Shown in pieces: positions 8,388-17,163 of a stretch of DNA of 64,000 bases (position 1 is the first letter of the stretch; every line of letters begins with the position of its first letter). The DNA is from Arthrobacter psychrolactophilus (lineage in GTDB: Bacteria; Actinomycetota; Actinomycetes; Actinomycetales; Micrococcaceae): NCBI RefSeq assembly GCF_003219795.1, contig NZ_QJVC01000015.1, forward strand, positions 1 through 64,000, read 5' to 3'. The notes under the pieces were generated by a model, which was not told the DNA's origin, did no database searches, and was given only the letters and a program-made list of their open reading frames with translations. A program made the translations under genes and the position numbers.

Positions 8388-10217
8388 ATGGGCCACGCGC
8401 CAGTGCAGGAACACGTCGAGCAGGCAATGACCACCCACGAGGGCTTGGCCTCCTGGGTGGCAGAGGTTGCGGCTCTAACCTTGCCGGATACGATCCGCTG
8501 GGTAGACGGGTCTGCGCAGGAGTATGCCGAACTGACCGATCAGCTCGTTGCTGACGGAACTCTGACACGGTTGAACCCAGAGCTGTTCCCCCAGTCCTTC
8601 GCAGCTTTCTCGGACCCCAAAGATGTGGCCCGAGTCGAAGGACGCACCTTCATCTGCTCCGAAAAGGAGCGCGACGCCGGATTCACCAATAACTGGATGG
8701 AACCGACGGAGATGAAGGCGATCTTGAACGAGAAGTTCGCCGGCTCCATGCGCGGTCGCACCATGTACGTCATTCCCTTCGTCATGGGCCCCCTTGACGC
8801 ACAGGATCCCAAGTTTGGCGTGGAGATCACCGACTCCGCCTACGTTGTGACCTCCATGCGCATCATGGCCAACATCGGCGCCGAGGTGCTGCGGGCGATC
8901 GAGGAACGCCAGGCGTTCTTCGTGCCTGCCCTGCACTCCGTGGGTGCGCCTCTGGCGCCCGGCGAGAAGGATGTTGCATGGCCGTGCAATGAAGAGAAGT
9001 GGATCGTGCACTTCCCCGAGGAACGCTCCATCTTCTCCTTCGGCTCCGGCTACGGCGGAAATGCCTTGTTGGGCAAGAAGTGCTTTGCCTTGCGCATCGC
9101 CTCGGTCATGGCTCGTGACGAAGGCTGGCTTGCCGAGCACATGCTGATCTTGAAGCTCACCAGCCCGGAGAACAAGGACTACCACGTCGTTGCCGCGTTC
9201 CCTTCGGCCTGTGGCAAGACCAACCTTGCCCTGCTCGAGCCCACCATCCCCGGCTGGAAGGCCCAGACCCTGGGCGATGACATCAACTGGATGCGTTTCG
9301 GCAAGGACGGCGAGCTGCGTGCCGTCAATCCCGAGGCCGGCCTCTTTGGTGTGGCTCCCGGAACTGGCTGGTCCACGAACCCGAACGCCATGGCCGCCAT
9401 TGCGAAGGGCAATTCCATTTTCACCAACGTTGCCCTCACGGATGACGGCGGTGTCTGGTGGGAGGGCATGACCGATGAGGTGCCCGCTCACCTGACCGAT
9501 TGGCAGGGCAATAGTTGGACTCCCGATTCGGAGACCCCCGCTGCTCACCCCAACTCACGCTTCTGCACCCCCATCGACCAGGTGGACATGCTCTCCCCGG
9601 ACTACTTCTCCCCGGAGGGTGTTGAAATCAACGCCATCTTGTTCGGTGGACGCCGTAAGACCACGATTCCCCTGGTGACCCAGGCCCGGGATTGGAGCCA
9701 CGGCATCTTCATGGGATCAACACTTTCCTCGGAGACCACGGCGGCCGCAACGGGTGCCGTTGGTGTGGTTCGCCGCGATCCCATGGCCATGTTGCCGTTC
9801 ATCGGTTACGACGCAGGGGACTACCTCAAGCACTGGATCGACCTCTCTGCCCAGGGTGACCAGGCACGTTTGCCGCAGATCTTCCTGGTCAACTGGTTCC
9901 GCCGCAACTCAAGTGGCGGATTCGCCTGGCCTGGCTTCGGCGAGAACAGCCGCGTCCTGAAGTGGATTATCGAGCGCATCGAAGGCACCGCCGCAGCCGT
10001 GGAGACACCTATTGGCTTCGTGCCTGCCGAAGGGTCGCTGGATCTGAACGGATTGGACGTCGCCGCATCGGATCTGGAGGACGCACTCAAGGTGGACGCC
10101 ACCGAGTGGGAAAGTGAATTGGCTGGAATTGACGAATGGTACGAGCGCTTCGGCGATTCTCTGCCGGCTGAAATGTCTGCCGAGTTGAGCAGCCTCAAGG
10201 CCCGCTTCTCTGCCTAA
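8388..10217 (+). CDS. pckG: Phosphoenolpyruvate carboxykinase (GTP)
   Basis: 609-residue cytoplasmic enzyme converting oxaloacetate and GTP to PEP, GDP and CO2, the entry step of gluconeogenesis. The GTP-family active-site loop FPSACGKTN is at residues 271-279, with reactive Cys275 and the P-loop lysine. The family segments [21 protein letters not shown] and [22 protein letters not shown] flank it. Length is normal for the family. ATG 8388 is preferred over ATG 8373 because GAAGGG at 8375-8380 has correct spacing only for 8388. Monocistronic, between a structured leader with a Crp-like site and a strong terminator. Confidence 0.96.
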   Translation: MGHAPVQEHVEQAMTTHEGLASWVAEVAALTLPDTIRWVDGSAQEYAELTDQLVADGTLTRLNPELFPQSFAAFSDPKDVARVEGRTFICSEKERDAGFTNNWMEPTEMKAILNEKFAGSMRGRTMYVIPFVMGPLDAQDPKFGVEITDSAYVVTSMRIMANIGAEVLRAIEERQAFFVPALHSVGAPLAPGEKDVAWPCNEEKWIVHFPEERSIFSFGSGYGGNALLGKKCFALRIASVMARDEGWLAEHMLILKLTSPENKDYHVVAAFPSACGKTNLALLEPTIPGWKAQTLGDDINWMRFGKDGELRAVNPEAGLFGVAPGTGWSTNPNAMAAIAKGNSIFTNVALTDDGGVWWEGMTDEVPAHLTDWQGNSWTPDSETPAAHPNSRFCTPIDQVDMLSPDYFSPEGVEINAILFGGRRKTTIPLVTQARDWSHGIFMGSTLSSETTAAATGAVGVVRRDPMAMLPFIGYDAGDYLKHWIDLSAQGDQARLPQIFLVNWFRRNSSGGFAWPGFGENSRVLKWIIERIEGTAAAVETPIGFVPAEGSLDLNGLDVAASDLEDALKVDATEWESELAGIDEWYERFGDSLPAEMSAELSSLKARFSA

Positions 10218-10221
10218 TGAC

Positions 10222-10272
10222 AAAAGTGCGAGCCGCGGTTCCCTCTACAAGGGAACCGCGGCTCGCACTTTT
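10222..10272. terminator. Bidirectional terminator pckG / hmp
   Basis: A perfect 22-bp stem (10222-10243 with 10251-10272, 7-nt loop) starts with four A and ends with four T. It lies between the convergent genes and can end transcription from both sides. Confidence 0.9.
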
Positions 10273-10281
10273 CCGTAGCTC

Positions 10282-11451
10282 TTAGTTGGTGCCGGCGAGC
10301 CACAGGTCCGGGCCGAAAACCTCGTAGTGGATCTTCGTGGACGGAATGCCCGCCTCGATGGCTTGATTGCGCATGGCCTTCATGAACGGCAGCGGCCCAC
10401 ACACATACATAGAGGCGTCGGTTGGAAGGTCCAGACCCTCCAGCGACATGAATCCCGTATGGAAACCGGCGGTGGGCTCCTCGAGCCACAGCTGCAGCCG
10501 CGCACCATCGATGGACTCGATATCGGCGGTCATCTGATCGCGCAGGGCCCACGCCTCGAGATTCTTCTCGGCGTGCAGCACCAGAACCTCGCGGTCTTCA
10601 CCCGCCGTGACCAATGCACGCAGTGCCGATGCAGAGGGGGTGCAACCAATTCCTGCCGTGGCAAACACAACAGGACCTGCGCCGTCGAGCGTCACATCCC
10701 CATAAGGATTGGAAAGTTCGACGGCGTCCCCCACCTTCACATCTCGATGCAGGACCGGCGAAACCTCGCCACCGTCGTCGCGCTTGGTGGTGAAAATGCG
10801 ACGAGAGATCGACTCAACGTCGGCGCTGAGTGAGTACTGACGGCACTGGAGCAAGCCGTCGGGGAGCGCCACACGGACGCTGACGAACTGTCCGGGACGG
10901 GCGATCGTGACGGCGGTGTCGTCAGCCGGTTCCAAGACAAAGGTGATGGAATCCGTGCCGGCCTGGTTCTTCTCAACAACCGTCCACGGCATCCAGATCT
11001 TGTCATTGGCCTGAAATGCGTAGAGGCCCTTCTCAATTTTGATGAGGGCGTTGGCCATGAGCCAGTAGACCTCGCTCCAAGCCTCGGCGATTTCGGCCGT
11101 GATGACATCGGCAAGTTCTTCGGCGATGGCATCGAAGAGGTGCCTGTAAACCACCTGGTATTGATCTTCGGTGATGCCCAAAGAGGTGTGCTTGTGGGCG
11201 ATGCGGCTGAGCATCTGCTCGGGAAGCAGTTCCGGGTGGGCAACCAGAGCCGTGGCAAAACCCGCAATGGATCCTGCCAGGGCCTTCTGCTGCTCGCCAT
11301 TACTTTGGTTGGCACGGCTGAAAAGACCGTTCAAGAGTTCGGGGTGCGCGGCGAACAAGCGACGGTAAAAGTTCGGGGTGATAGCACCCAGCCGCGAGCC
11401 CACCAAAGGGAGGGTGGCAACGATGAGAGGCCGTGATTTTTCCGAAAGCAT
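10282..11451 (-). CDS. hmp: Flavohemoglobin, nitric oxide dioxygenase
   Basis: 389-residue cytoplasmic enzyme oxidising NO to nitrate with O2 and NAD(P)H. Residues about 1-140 are a globin domain with the proximal-histidine region RIAHKHTSLGI. Then come an FAD-binding barrel (RQYSLSAD) and an NAD-binding domain ending YVCGPLPFMKAM. ATG 11451 follows AAGGAG by 5 nt; a longer in-frame start would place coding sequence over the operator, so it is rejected. The gene sits 121 nt downstream of an NsrR-like regulator on the same strand. A GCATTT-C-AAATGC palindrome lies between its likely -35 and -10. Confidence 0.95.
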   Translation of the reverse strand: MLSEKSRPLIVATLPLVGSRLGAITPNFYRRLFAAHPELLNGLFSRANQSNGEQQKALAGSIAGFATALVAHPELLPEQMLSRIAHKHTSLGITEDQYQVVYRHLFDAIAEELADVITAEIAEAWSEVYWLMANALIKIEKGLYAFQANDKIWMPWTVVEKNQAGTDSITFVLEPADDTAVTIARPGQFVSVRVALPDGLLQCRQYSLSADVESISRRIFTTKRDDGGEVSPVLHRDVKVGDAVELSNPYGDVTLDGAGPVVFATAGIGCTPSASALRALVTAGEDREVLVLHAEKNLEAWALRDQMTADIESIDGARLQLWLEEPTAGFHTGFMSLEGLDLPTDASMYVCGPLPFMKAMRNQAIEAGIPSTKIHYEVFGPDLWLAGTN

Positions 11452-11493
11452 CTTTACTCCTTGGATCAAAGTCATGGTGACAATCCAAAAGTA

Positions 11494-11506
11494 GCATTTC
11501 AAATGC
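11494..11506. promoter_or_regulatory. NsrR-type operator in hmp promoter
   Basis: GCATTTCAAATGC is a perfect inverted repeat around a central C and matches the core of the NsrR consensus ATGCATTTnAAATGCAT. It lies 43 nt upstream of the hmp start, between TTAAA (-35-like) and TACTTT (-10-like), so binding should block RNA polymerase. Confidence 0.75.
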
Positions 11507-11534
11507 CACATTTAAGCGACAGGTAGACACTAAG

Positions 11535-11551
11535 TTCTACATCTTGTAGAA
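11535..11551. promoter_or_regulatory. Second palindrome upstream of hmp
   Basis: TTCTACA-TCT-TGTAGAA, a perfect 7-3-7 inverted repeat, lies between the nsrR stop and the hmp operator. It could be an extra regulator site or a short RNA hairpin at the end of the nsrR message. The sequence differs from the NsrR core. Confidence 0.45.
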
Positions 11552-11572
11552 AATTGTGCGGAATGCCGCGTA

Positions 11573-12022
11573 TTAGTTCGCGGGGCGGGTGCTTAAGGTC
11601 ACAGAGACAGGCCCGCCTTGTGGCTTCTTACTGAGGCTGTCAAGGGAGACATCGTCCAGAGAAGCGTAAAAAGCTTCCCGTGCCTGGTTGAGCGCGCCGC
11701 GCAGCCCGCAGCCATGGGCCAGCGGGCATTCGCCGGCAGCAGTTTCGCAGGCGGCGACGTCACTGTGGTCGTCCAAAACGCGCAAAACACCACCCACCGT
11801 GGCATTTCTGCCAGCGAGGGTGATGCGCACGCCACCGCCGCGGCCACGGATCGCTTCAATCAGACCCATCTGCCGCAGCTTGAGAGCAGCCTTACTGACG
11901 TGGTTGTAGGGCGTCCCCACGGTCTCGGCCAGCTCGCGCGTCGTCGGCAATTCCTCGCCCGACGCCGCGCACAAGACCATCAGGAGACGCAGGCTCACAT
12001 CAGAGAAGCTGGTGATACGCAC
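11573..12022 (-). CDS. nsrR: Rrf2-family NO-sensing repressor, NsrR-like
   Basis: 149 residues. An N-terminal winged helix (MRITSFSDVSLRLLMVL, YNHVSKAALKLRQMGLIEAIRG) is followed by three cysteines spaced CX6CX5C (ACETAAGECPLAHGC), the pattern that holds an Fe-S cluster in NsrR. The likely function is repression of hmp, relieved when NO attacks the cluster. The GTG start overlaps the stop of the upstream gene by one base (TAGTG), so the two are probably translated together. Its position directly before hmp, with a GCATTTnAAATGC site in the hmp promoter, supports NsrR over IscR or RsrR. Confidence 0.85.
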   Translation of the reverse strand: MRITSFSDVSLRLLMVLCAASGEELPTTRELAETVGTPYNHVSKAALKLRQMGLIEAIRGRGGGVRITLAGRNATVGGVLRVLDDHSDVAACETAAGECPLAHGCGLRGALNQAREAFYASLDDVSLDSLSKKPQGGPVSVTLSTRPAN

Positions 12023-12495
12023 TAAGCAGGCCAGATGACTTTCTCGCCGGCTTCCAGGAAAGGCTCGCTGAATTCCCAGCCTTCGGCACCCTGACGGTAT
12101 GGGCGAACGGCGGAGACCGCAACACCTGTGCTGTGCTCGGCCATGACGTGGATGGCATCCGTGGCATCTTCCGGCAGGTGAATGTCACAGACGACGGCGG
12201 CCGCCCGGTTTTGCTCGCGCTGTTGGCCTAGCGCTTCAAACAAGTCAGCGACCATGGCGTCCGCGTCAAGGTCGCTTTCCTCTTCGCCATCCACAGTATT
12301 GGGTGCGACAGCCACCATGTTGAGTTCGTCGTCGTGCGTGAGAATGAGGCCAACCGGGAGGAAGGCTCCGTGAGCCTCCAACTGCTCGGCTGCGACGCCC
12401 AAGGCGGTGCCGAGCAGCTTGTTCAAATCGTCCTGAACGAGTTTGTCATTCTCGGACTGTTCCGGCTGCGGTGTTTGCGGTGTTGCGAGATCCAT
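12022..12495 (-). CDS. Conserved-looking protein of unknown function
   Basis: 157 residues, acidic, with no signal peptide or membrane segment. The N-terminus is short and polar. The middle reads as an alternating alpha/beta fold (LEAHGAFLPVGLILTHDDELNMVAVAP, AAAVVCDIHLPEDATDAIHVMAEHSTGVAVSAVRPY). No family is recognised. ATG 12495 follows AGGAG closely; longer in-frame extensions run into pgm and lack a ribosome site. It is placed 17 nt after pgm and overlaps nsrR by one base, so the three may form one transcript. This links an uncharacterised cytosolic protein to the NO regulator by expression, not by known function. Confidence 0.75.
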   Translation of the reverse strand: MDLATPQTPQPEQSENDKLVQDDLNKLLGTALGVAAEQLEAHGAFLPVGLILTHDDELNMVAVAPNTVDGEEESDLDADAMVADLFEALGQQREQNRAAAVVCDIHLPEDATDAIHVMAEHSTGVAVSAVRPYRQGAEGWEFSEPFLEAGEKVIWPA

Positions 12496-12512
12496 GGGGG
12501 CTCCTGCGGGTG

Positions 12513-13931
12513 TTATTTGCGGATGAGGTTCAGGACGGTGTCGCGCAGGGTGGTCAGGGTGGTGGTGTTGAGGGCTTCGGCGTTCAGGCGCAGGAAGGGC
12601 TCGGTGTTGGAGGCTCGGAGGTTGAACCACCAGTCGCCGTTGGTGGCGGTGAAGGTGAGTCCGTCGAGTTCATCGATGGTGACGTCGGGGCGGGTGTAGG
12701 CGTCGCGGACGCGGGCCACGGCGGCCGGGACATCCTCGAGCTGGGAGTTGATCTCGCCGCTGGAGACGTAGGGCTCGTATTCGCGGCCGAGCTCGGACAG
12801 CGGGCCTTCTTGCTCGCCGAGGGCGGCGAGGACGTGCATGGCGGCGAGCATGCCGGTGTCCGCGTTGAAGAAGTCACGGAAGTAGTAGTGCGCGGAGTGC
12901 TCTCCGCCGAAGACGGCGCCTTCTTCTGCCATGGTGGTCTTGATGAAGGAGTGGCCCACGCGGGTGCGGACGGCGCGGGCGCCGTCGTGTGTGATGAGTT
13001 CGGGGACGGCGCGGGAGGTGATCAGGTTGTGGATCACGGTGGGCCGTTCCTCGCCGGCGGCCTTGGCGCGGGAGATCTCGCGGCGGGCCACGAGTGCGGT
13101 GACGGCCGAGGGGGAGACGGGGCCGCCGAGCTCGTCGATGACAAAGCAGCGGTCCGCGTCGCCGTCGAAGGCCAGGCCAATATCGGCGCCGTGCTTGATA
13201 ACGGCGGCCTGCAGATCCAGCAGATTGGCCGGTTCTAGCGGGTTGGCCGGGTGGTTCGGGAAGGTGCCGTCGAGCTCGAAGTAGAGCGGAACGATGTCGA
13301 AGGGCAGGCCCGGAAGGAGGGCATCACCGAGGACGGCGGGGGTGGTCATGCCGGCCATGCCGTTACCGGCGTCGACCACGATCTTGAGGGGGCGTGAGCC
13401 GGTGAGGTCTACGAGTTTGCGCAGGAACTCGGCATAGTCCTGCAAGACATCTGCTTCGCCGATCGTGCCGGGGGTGTCCACGGCGGCGGGGAGGCCATTA
13501 TCTAGGTAGGACTGGGCGAGGTCACGGATCTCGGCGAGACCGGTCTCGGAGGACAGGGGCACGGCGCCAGCCTTGGTCATTTTCATGCCGTTGTACTGGG
13601 CAGGGTTGTGGCTGGCGGTAAAGACCACGCCGGCGGCGTTGAGGATTCCCGAGGCGAAGTACAGCTCGTCGGTGGAGATCAGGCCCAGAAGTTTCACGTT
13701 CGCGCCACGGCTGGACGCGCCTGCTGCGAAGGCTTGAGAGAACTCGGGGGAGGAGGGGCGCATATCGCCACCGATCAACACGGTTTCTCCCGCGAGGCCA
13801 AGGACTTCTACGAACGCGGCACCAACGGCTTGCACCGAGGCAGCGGTGATGGTGTCGCCCACGAGGCCGCGGACGTCATAGGCCTTAAACGAATCGGATA
13901 GATTAACCGGCGAAATTTCTTCAGTAGTCAC
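12513..13931 (-). CDS. manB: Phosphomannomutase/phosphoglucomutase
   Basis: 472-residue enzyme interconverting hexose 1- and 6-phosphates for cell-wall and glycan precursors. The catalytic serine loop is VVFTASHNPAQYNGMK, the metal-binding loop is AFDGDADRC, the sugar-recognition motif is GGEHSAHYYF, and the phosphate loop is RASNTEPFLRLNAE. All four domains of the alpha-phosphohexomutase family are present at normal length. The GTG start at 13931 lies 6 nt after a TAGCAT -10 box (13938-13943), which suggests a leaderless message. Confidence 0.93.
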   Translation of the reverse strand: MTTEEISPVNLSDSFKAYDVRGLVGDTITAASVQAVGAAFVEVLGLAGETVLIGGDMRPSSPEFSQAFAAGASSRGANVKLLGLISTDELYFASGILNAAGVVFTASHNPAQYNGMKMTKAGAVPLSSETGLAEIRDLAQSYLDNGLPAAVDTPGTIGEADVLQDYAEFLRKLVDLTGSRPLKIVVDAGNGMAGMTTPAVLGDALLPGLPFDIVPLYFELDGTFPNHPANPLEPANLLDLQAAVIKHGADIGLAFDGDADRCFVIDELGGPVSPSAVTALVARREISRAKAAGEERPTVIHNLITSRAVPELITHDGARAVRTRVGHSFIKTTMAEEGAVFGGEHSAHYYFRDFFNADTGMLAAMHVLAALGEQEGPLSELGREYEPYVSSGEINSQLEDVPAAVARVRDAYTRPDVTIDELDGLTFTATNGDWWFNLRASNTEPFLRLNAEALNTTTLTTLRDTVLNLIRK

Positions 13932-13937
13932 CCCACC

Positions 13938-13943
13938 ATGCTA
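13938..13943 (-). promoter_or_regulatory. Leaderless-type -10 box of pgm/manB
   Basis: TAGCAT on the minus strand, ending 6 nt before the GTG start. This is the spacing expected when transcription begins at the start codon. Confidence 0.5.
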
Positions 13944-13987
13944 CCGCCGCTGTTCCATGGCAATGCCGCAACGGTGTCGTTCGGAGG

Positions 13988-13996
13988 TTATCCACA
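13988..13996 (+). promoter_or_regulatory. Perfect DnaA-box sequence upstream of recQ
   Basis: TTATCCACA matches the DnaA consensus exactly and lies 54 nt before the helicase start. A single 9-mer can occur by chance in 64 kb, so the role is uncertain. Confidence 0.3.
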
Positions 13997-14049
13997 GCCA
14001 TTTCAGGGTGGAGCGTCAGTTGTCAGAGGACGCTGGAATACTGGGAGAC

Positions 14050-16236
14050 ATGACAACGTACCCAGCACAAGGAACTTCCTCCGCCGTTTCCTCCGGAGAC
14101 CCGGACGGGCAGGGGACCTCGTCGAGCACTCGAGACCAGGCGCTTGCCGTACTCCGGGCGCTCGTGGGTCGGCCCGACGCGGTGTTCCACGACGGCCAGT
14201 TCGAAGCCATCGAGGCACTCGTCGATTCCAACCGTCGAGCCTTGGTGGTGCAACGCACCGGTTGGGGAAAGTCTGCCGTGTACTTCGTGGCCTCCTTGTT
14301 GTTGCGGGCCAGGGGTGCCGGCCCCACCCTGATTGTTTCGCCCCTGCTGGCATTGATGCGTGACCAGGTTGCCGCGGCCGAGCGTGCCGGGGTCCGGGCC
14401 ATGGCCATCAACTCCGCCAACGCCACGGAATGGGATTTAGTCTCCGCCGCCTTGGCCGCCGATGAGGTGGATGTGTTGCTCGTGTCACCGGAGCGGCTGA
14501 CCAATCCGTCCTTCCGTGAAAACCAACTGCCGTCCCTGATCCAACGCACGGGTCTTCTGGTGGTTGATGAGGCGCACTGTATTTCTGACTGGGGCCATGA
14601 TTTCCGCCCTGACTACCGCCGCATTGCCGATCTGATTGCCCAGCTACCTGCCACGGTACCTGTCCTGGCCACCACGGCCACGGCAAATTCGCGTGTGGTG
14701 GCCGATATTGAAGAGCAATTGGGCACGAATGTGTTCACGATCCGCGGTCCTCTGGCACGAAAGTCTTTGCGCCTTGGTGTCCTGCGATTGGCCGATTCCC
14801 GCGACAGGCTGGGGTGGCTATTGACGCATCTGGCCGAGCTGCCCGGCAGCGGCATCATCTACACCTTGACGGTGTCCGCGGCGGAAGACACCGCGCGACT
14901 GTTGGCCGAGGCCGGACATGTGGTGAAGGCGTACACGGGACGTACCGACACCATGGAACGCGAGTCGCTCGAAGAGGCCCTGAAGAACAATCAGGTCAAG
15001 GCGCTCGTGGCGACAAGTGCTTTGGGTATGGGGTTCGACAAGCCTGACCTGGGCTTTGTTGTGCACTTGGGGGCGCCATCGTCTCCCGTTGCTTACTATC
15101 AGCAGGTAGGCCGTGCCGGTCGTGGCAGTGCCAACGCCGATGTGTTGTTGCTGCCGGGCAGCGAAGACGCCGAGATTTGGCGGTATTTTGCCACGGCCTC
15201 CATGCCCGATCGGGACAAGGCCATGGCTGTGTTGACGGCGCTGGGGGAGTCCGTCAAACCCATGTCTACCCCGGCGTTGGAGGCGCGCGTAGATCTGCGA
15301 CGCACCCCGCTGGAGCTTCTCCTGAAGGTCCTTGCCGTTGATGGTGCCGTGCGGCGAGTGTCCGGTGGTTGGGAGTCCACCGGGCAGCCATGGAGTTATG
15401 ACGAGGAACGATACCGGCGCATTGCCCAGGCCCGGGTGGACGAGCAGCAGTCCATGATCGAGTACGAGCGGATGTCCGGGTGCCGCATGGAATACCTGGC
15501 CTCAGCCTTGGATGACGCCACGGCAGAGCCTTGCGGTCGGTGCGATAACTGCACGGGCCGTTGGTTCAATGCCGAGGTAGCGTCCGGGGCGGCCGACGCC
15601 GCGGGTGATGCGCTGCGGCATGCCGGACTTCCGCTGGATCCTCGGGCCATGTGGCCTACAGGAATGGACCGGCTGGGTGTTCCTGTTAAGGGCAAGCTGA
15701 AGGCCGATGAACTGGTCTCATCAGGAAGGGCCCTGGCCAGGCTCACGGACCTCGGGTGGGGTAATGCGCTGCGGGCCATGTTCGCCTCGGGCGCCCCCGA
15801 TGCTCCCATTGATCCGGCCATGGCGCATGCCGTTGTGGCAGTGTTGCGCGAATGGGGCCAAAGCGGCTGGGAAGGCGCGGGACGGCCGATCGCTGTTGTC
15901 TCGATGCCGTCACGGACTAAACCGCTGCTGATGCGTTCCTTTGCGCAGGCCATCTGCGAGATTGGGCGCCTGCCATATCTGGGCGAGATGTCCCTTGAAT
16001 TTGGTGGCCCCACGGGTTCCCGCGGAGGAAATAGCGCTTACCGCCTGGCGGGGGTGTGGGAACGATTTGCCGTTGGCTCCGAGCTGCAGGCACTTCTTGC
16101 ATCTGGCCCCAACGGTCCGATTCTGTTGCTCGATGACCTGGTGGACAGCCGGTGGTCCTTGACCGTGGCAGGACGCGCCCTGCGCCAAGCAGGTGCGGAT
16201 CAGGTGCTCCCGCTCGTTCTGGCCCAAGCAGGCTAG
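14050..16236 (+). CDS. recQ: RecQ-like DNA helicase with C-terminal phosphoribosyltransferase-like domain
   Basis: 728 residues. Superfamily 2 motifs are clear: TGWGKS near residue 71, DEAH (VVDEAHCISDWGHDFRPDYR) near 172, and motif VI QVGRAGRG. A zinc site of four cysteines (C478, C495, C498, C501) matches the RecQ zinc-binding region. The HRDC domain is absent. The C-terminus instead ends with ILLLDDLVDSRWSLTVAGRALRQAGA (from residue about 690), which resembles the PRPP loop of type I phosphoribosyltransferases. The likely role is unwinding of DNA at stalled forks or during repair. Start ATG 14050 is chosen because upstream residues look non-coding, though its ribosome site is weak. Confidence 0.9.
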   Translation: MTTYPAQGTSSAVSSGDPDGQGTSSSTRDQALAVLRALVGRPDAVFHDGQFEAIEALVDSNRRALVVQRTGWGKSAVYFVASLLLRARGAGPTLIVSPLLALMRDQVAAAERAGVRAMAINSANATEWDLVSAALAADEVDVLLVSPERLTNPSFRENQLPSLIQRTGLLVVDEAHCISDWGHDFRPDYRRIADLIAQLPATVPVLATTATANSRVVADIEEQLGTNVFTIRGPLARKSLRLGVLRLADSRDRLGWLLTHLAELPGSGIIYTLTVSAAEDTARLLAEAGHVVKAYTGRTDTMERESLEEALKNNQVKALVATSALGMGFDKPDLGFVVHLGAPSSPVAYYQQVGRAGRGSANADVLLLPGSEDAEIWRYFATASMPDRDKAMAVLTALGESVKPMSTPALEARVDLRRTPLELLLKVLAVDGAVRRVSGGWESTGQPWSYDEERYRRIAQARVDEQQSMIEYERMSGCRMEYLASALDDATAEPCGRCDNCTGRWFNAEVASGAADAAGDALRHAGLPLDPRAMWPTGMDRLGVPVKGKLKADELVSSGRALARLTDLGWGNALRAMFASGAPDAPIDPAMAHAVVAVLREWGQSGWEGAGRPIAVVSMPSRTKPLLMRSFAQAICEIGRLPYLGEMSLEFGGPTGSRGGNSAYRLAGVWERFAVGSELQALLASGPNGPILLLDDLVDSRWSLTVAGRALRQAGADQVLPLVLAQAG

Positions 16237-16243
16237 CCCTCCT

Positions 16244-16402
16244 CCAACGCGGCATCACTTTCGGGCGTGTTTTCGCCAACGCCGCATCACTTTCCGGCGA
16301 ATCTTCGTGCAGCTTCTTCGCCTTCAATTGAGCGAAACGGGAGCAACCCCCGAAAGTGATGCCGCGTCAGAGGAAAACGGCCGGAAAGTGGTGCGGCGTT
16401 GG
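16244..16402. repeat. Intergenic palindrome A, four-arm
   Basis: Four copies of a roughly 20-nt word, consensus ACGCSGCATCACTTTCSGG. Two are in + orientation (16244-16267, 16278-16299) and two inverted (16351-16367, 16378-16402). They form nested hairpins between the convergent recQ and SDR genes and may double as a terminator. Confidence 0.8.
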
Positions 16403-16407
16403 GGAGG

Positions 16408-17163
16408 TTAACCGACGGGACGCAGGCGCAGGGCCTGCATGCCGCCATCAACAGCGATGGAGGTTCCGGTGGTTGAACCGGACAGCGGGCTGGCCAGGTA
16501 GGCCACGGCACCGGCAACCTCTTCGGCTGTTACGAGGCGACCGTGCGGCTGGCGGGCATTCAAGGCTGCGCGTTCCGCGGCCGGATCGTCGGCCTGGGAC
16601 AGGAGTCGGCCAACCCACGGGGTGTCGGCCGTGCCGGGGTTGACGCAGTTGACGCGAACGCCTTCACGCAGATGGTCGGCTGCCATGGCCTGCGTCAATG
16701 AGAGCACGGCGCCCTTCGTGGCTGAGTACAGTGCACGCTGGGGCAGGCCCGCGGTGGCCGCGATGGAACAGATGTTCACGATCGCTGCTCCGCTGGACTG
16801 GCGCAGATGGGGCAGTGCCGCACGGGAAACCCGGACCATACCCACCACATTGATGTTCCAGACGCGCGCCCATTCGGCGTCGTCATTGTCTTCCACCGAA
16901 CCGATGGCGCCAATGCCGGCGTTGTTGACCACAATATCCACGCCACCAAAGGCAGCGACGGTGCCGTCGATCGCGGCCTTGACGGAGGCGTCGTCGGACA
17001 CATCGCAGGCAAAGCCGAGCTGGCCCTCGGGGAGATCCTGCGGGTTCAGGTCAAGCACGGCAAGCTGCGCGCCCAGGCCCTGTAATTTTGCGGCGATGGC
17101 GGCACCAATGCCGGATGCACCGCCGGTCACGACGGCTGTGAAGCCTGAAAGTTCCTGGCTCAT
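16408..17163 (-). CDS. SDR oxidoreductase, probable 2-keto-3-deoxy-L-fuconate dehydrogenase
   Basis: 251 residues, the normal length for a classical short-chain dehydrogenase. Cofactor motif TGGASGIG is at residues 14-21, then NNAG, catalytic Ser in ICSIAATAG and YSATK. The acidic residue after beta-2 (VLDLN) favours NAD. In the oxidative L-fucose pathway an enzyme of this family oxidises 2-keto-3-deoxy-L-fuconate at C4. Its ATG follows the stop of the hydrolase gene directly (TAAATG), so the two last enzymes of the pathway are co-translated. The assignment rests on family and context; the fold alone would allow another substrate. Confidence 0.82.
   Translation of the reverse strand: MSQELSGFTAVVTGGASGIGAAIAAKLQGLGAQLAVLDLNPQDLPEGQLGFACDVSDDASVKAAIDGTVAAFGGVDIVVNNAGIGAIGSVEDNDDAEWARVWNINVVGMVRVSRAALPHLRQSSGAAIVNICSIAATAGLPQRALYSATKGAVLSLTQAMAADHLREGVRVNCVNPGTADTPWVGRLLSQADDPAAERAALNARQPHGRLVTAEEVAGAVAYLASPLSGSTTGTSIAVDGGMQALRLRPVG

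Noticed and set aside
8475-9548. 357-codon open frame on the - strand
   Set aside because: Antisense to pckG, which has all its active-site motifs.
11452-11511. Longer hmp start giving 20 extra residues
   Set aside because: It would place coding sequence over the operator and -10 region. The ATG at 11451 has an ideal ribosome site.
13988-13996. Replication origin
   Set aside because: Only one DnaA-box word, no AT-rich region and no dnaA/dnaN nearby.
16244-16402. CRISPR-like repeat array
   Set aside because: Only four copies, two of them inverted, with no regular spacers and no cas genes. A palindromic element fits better.
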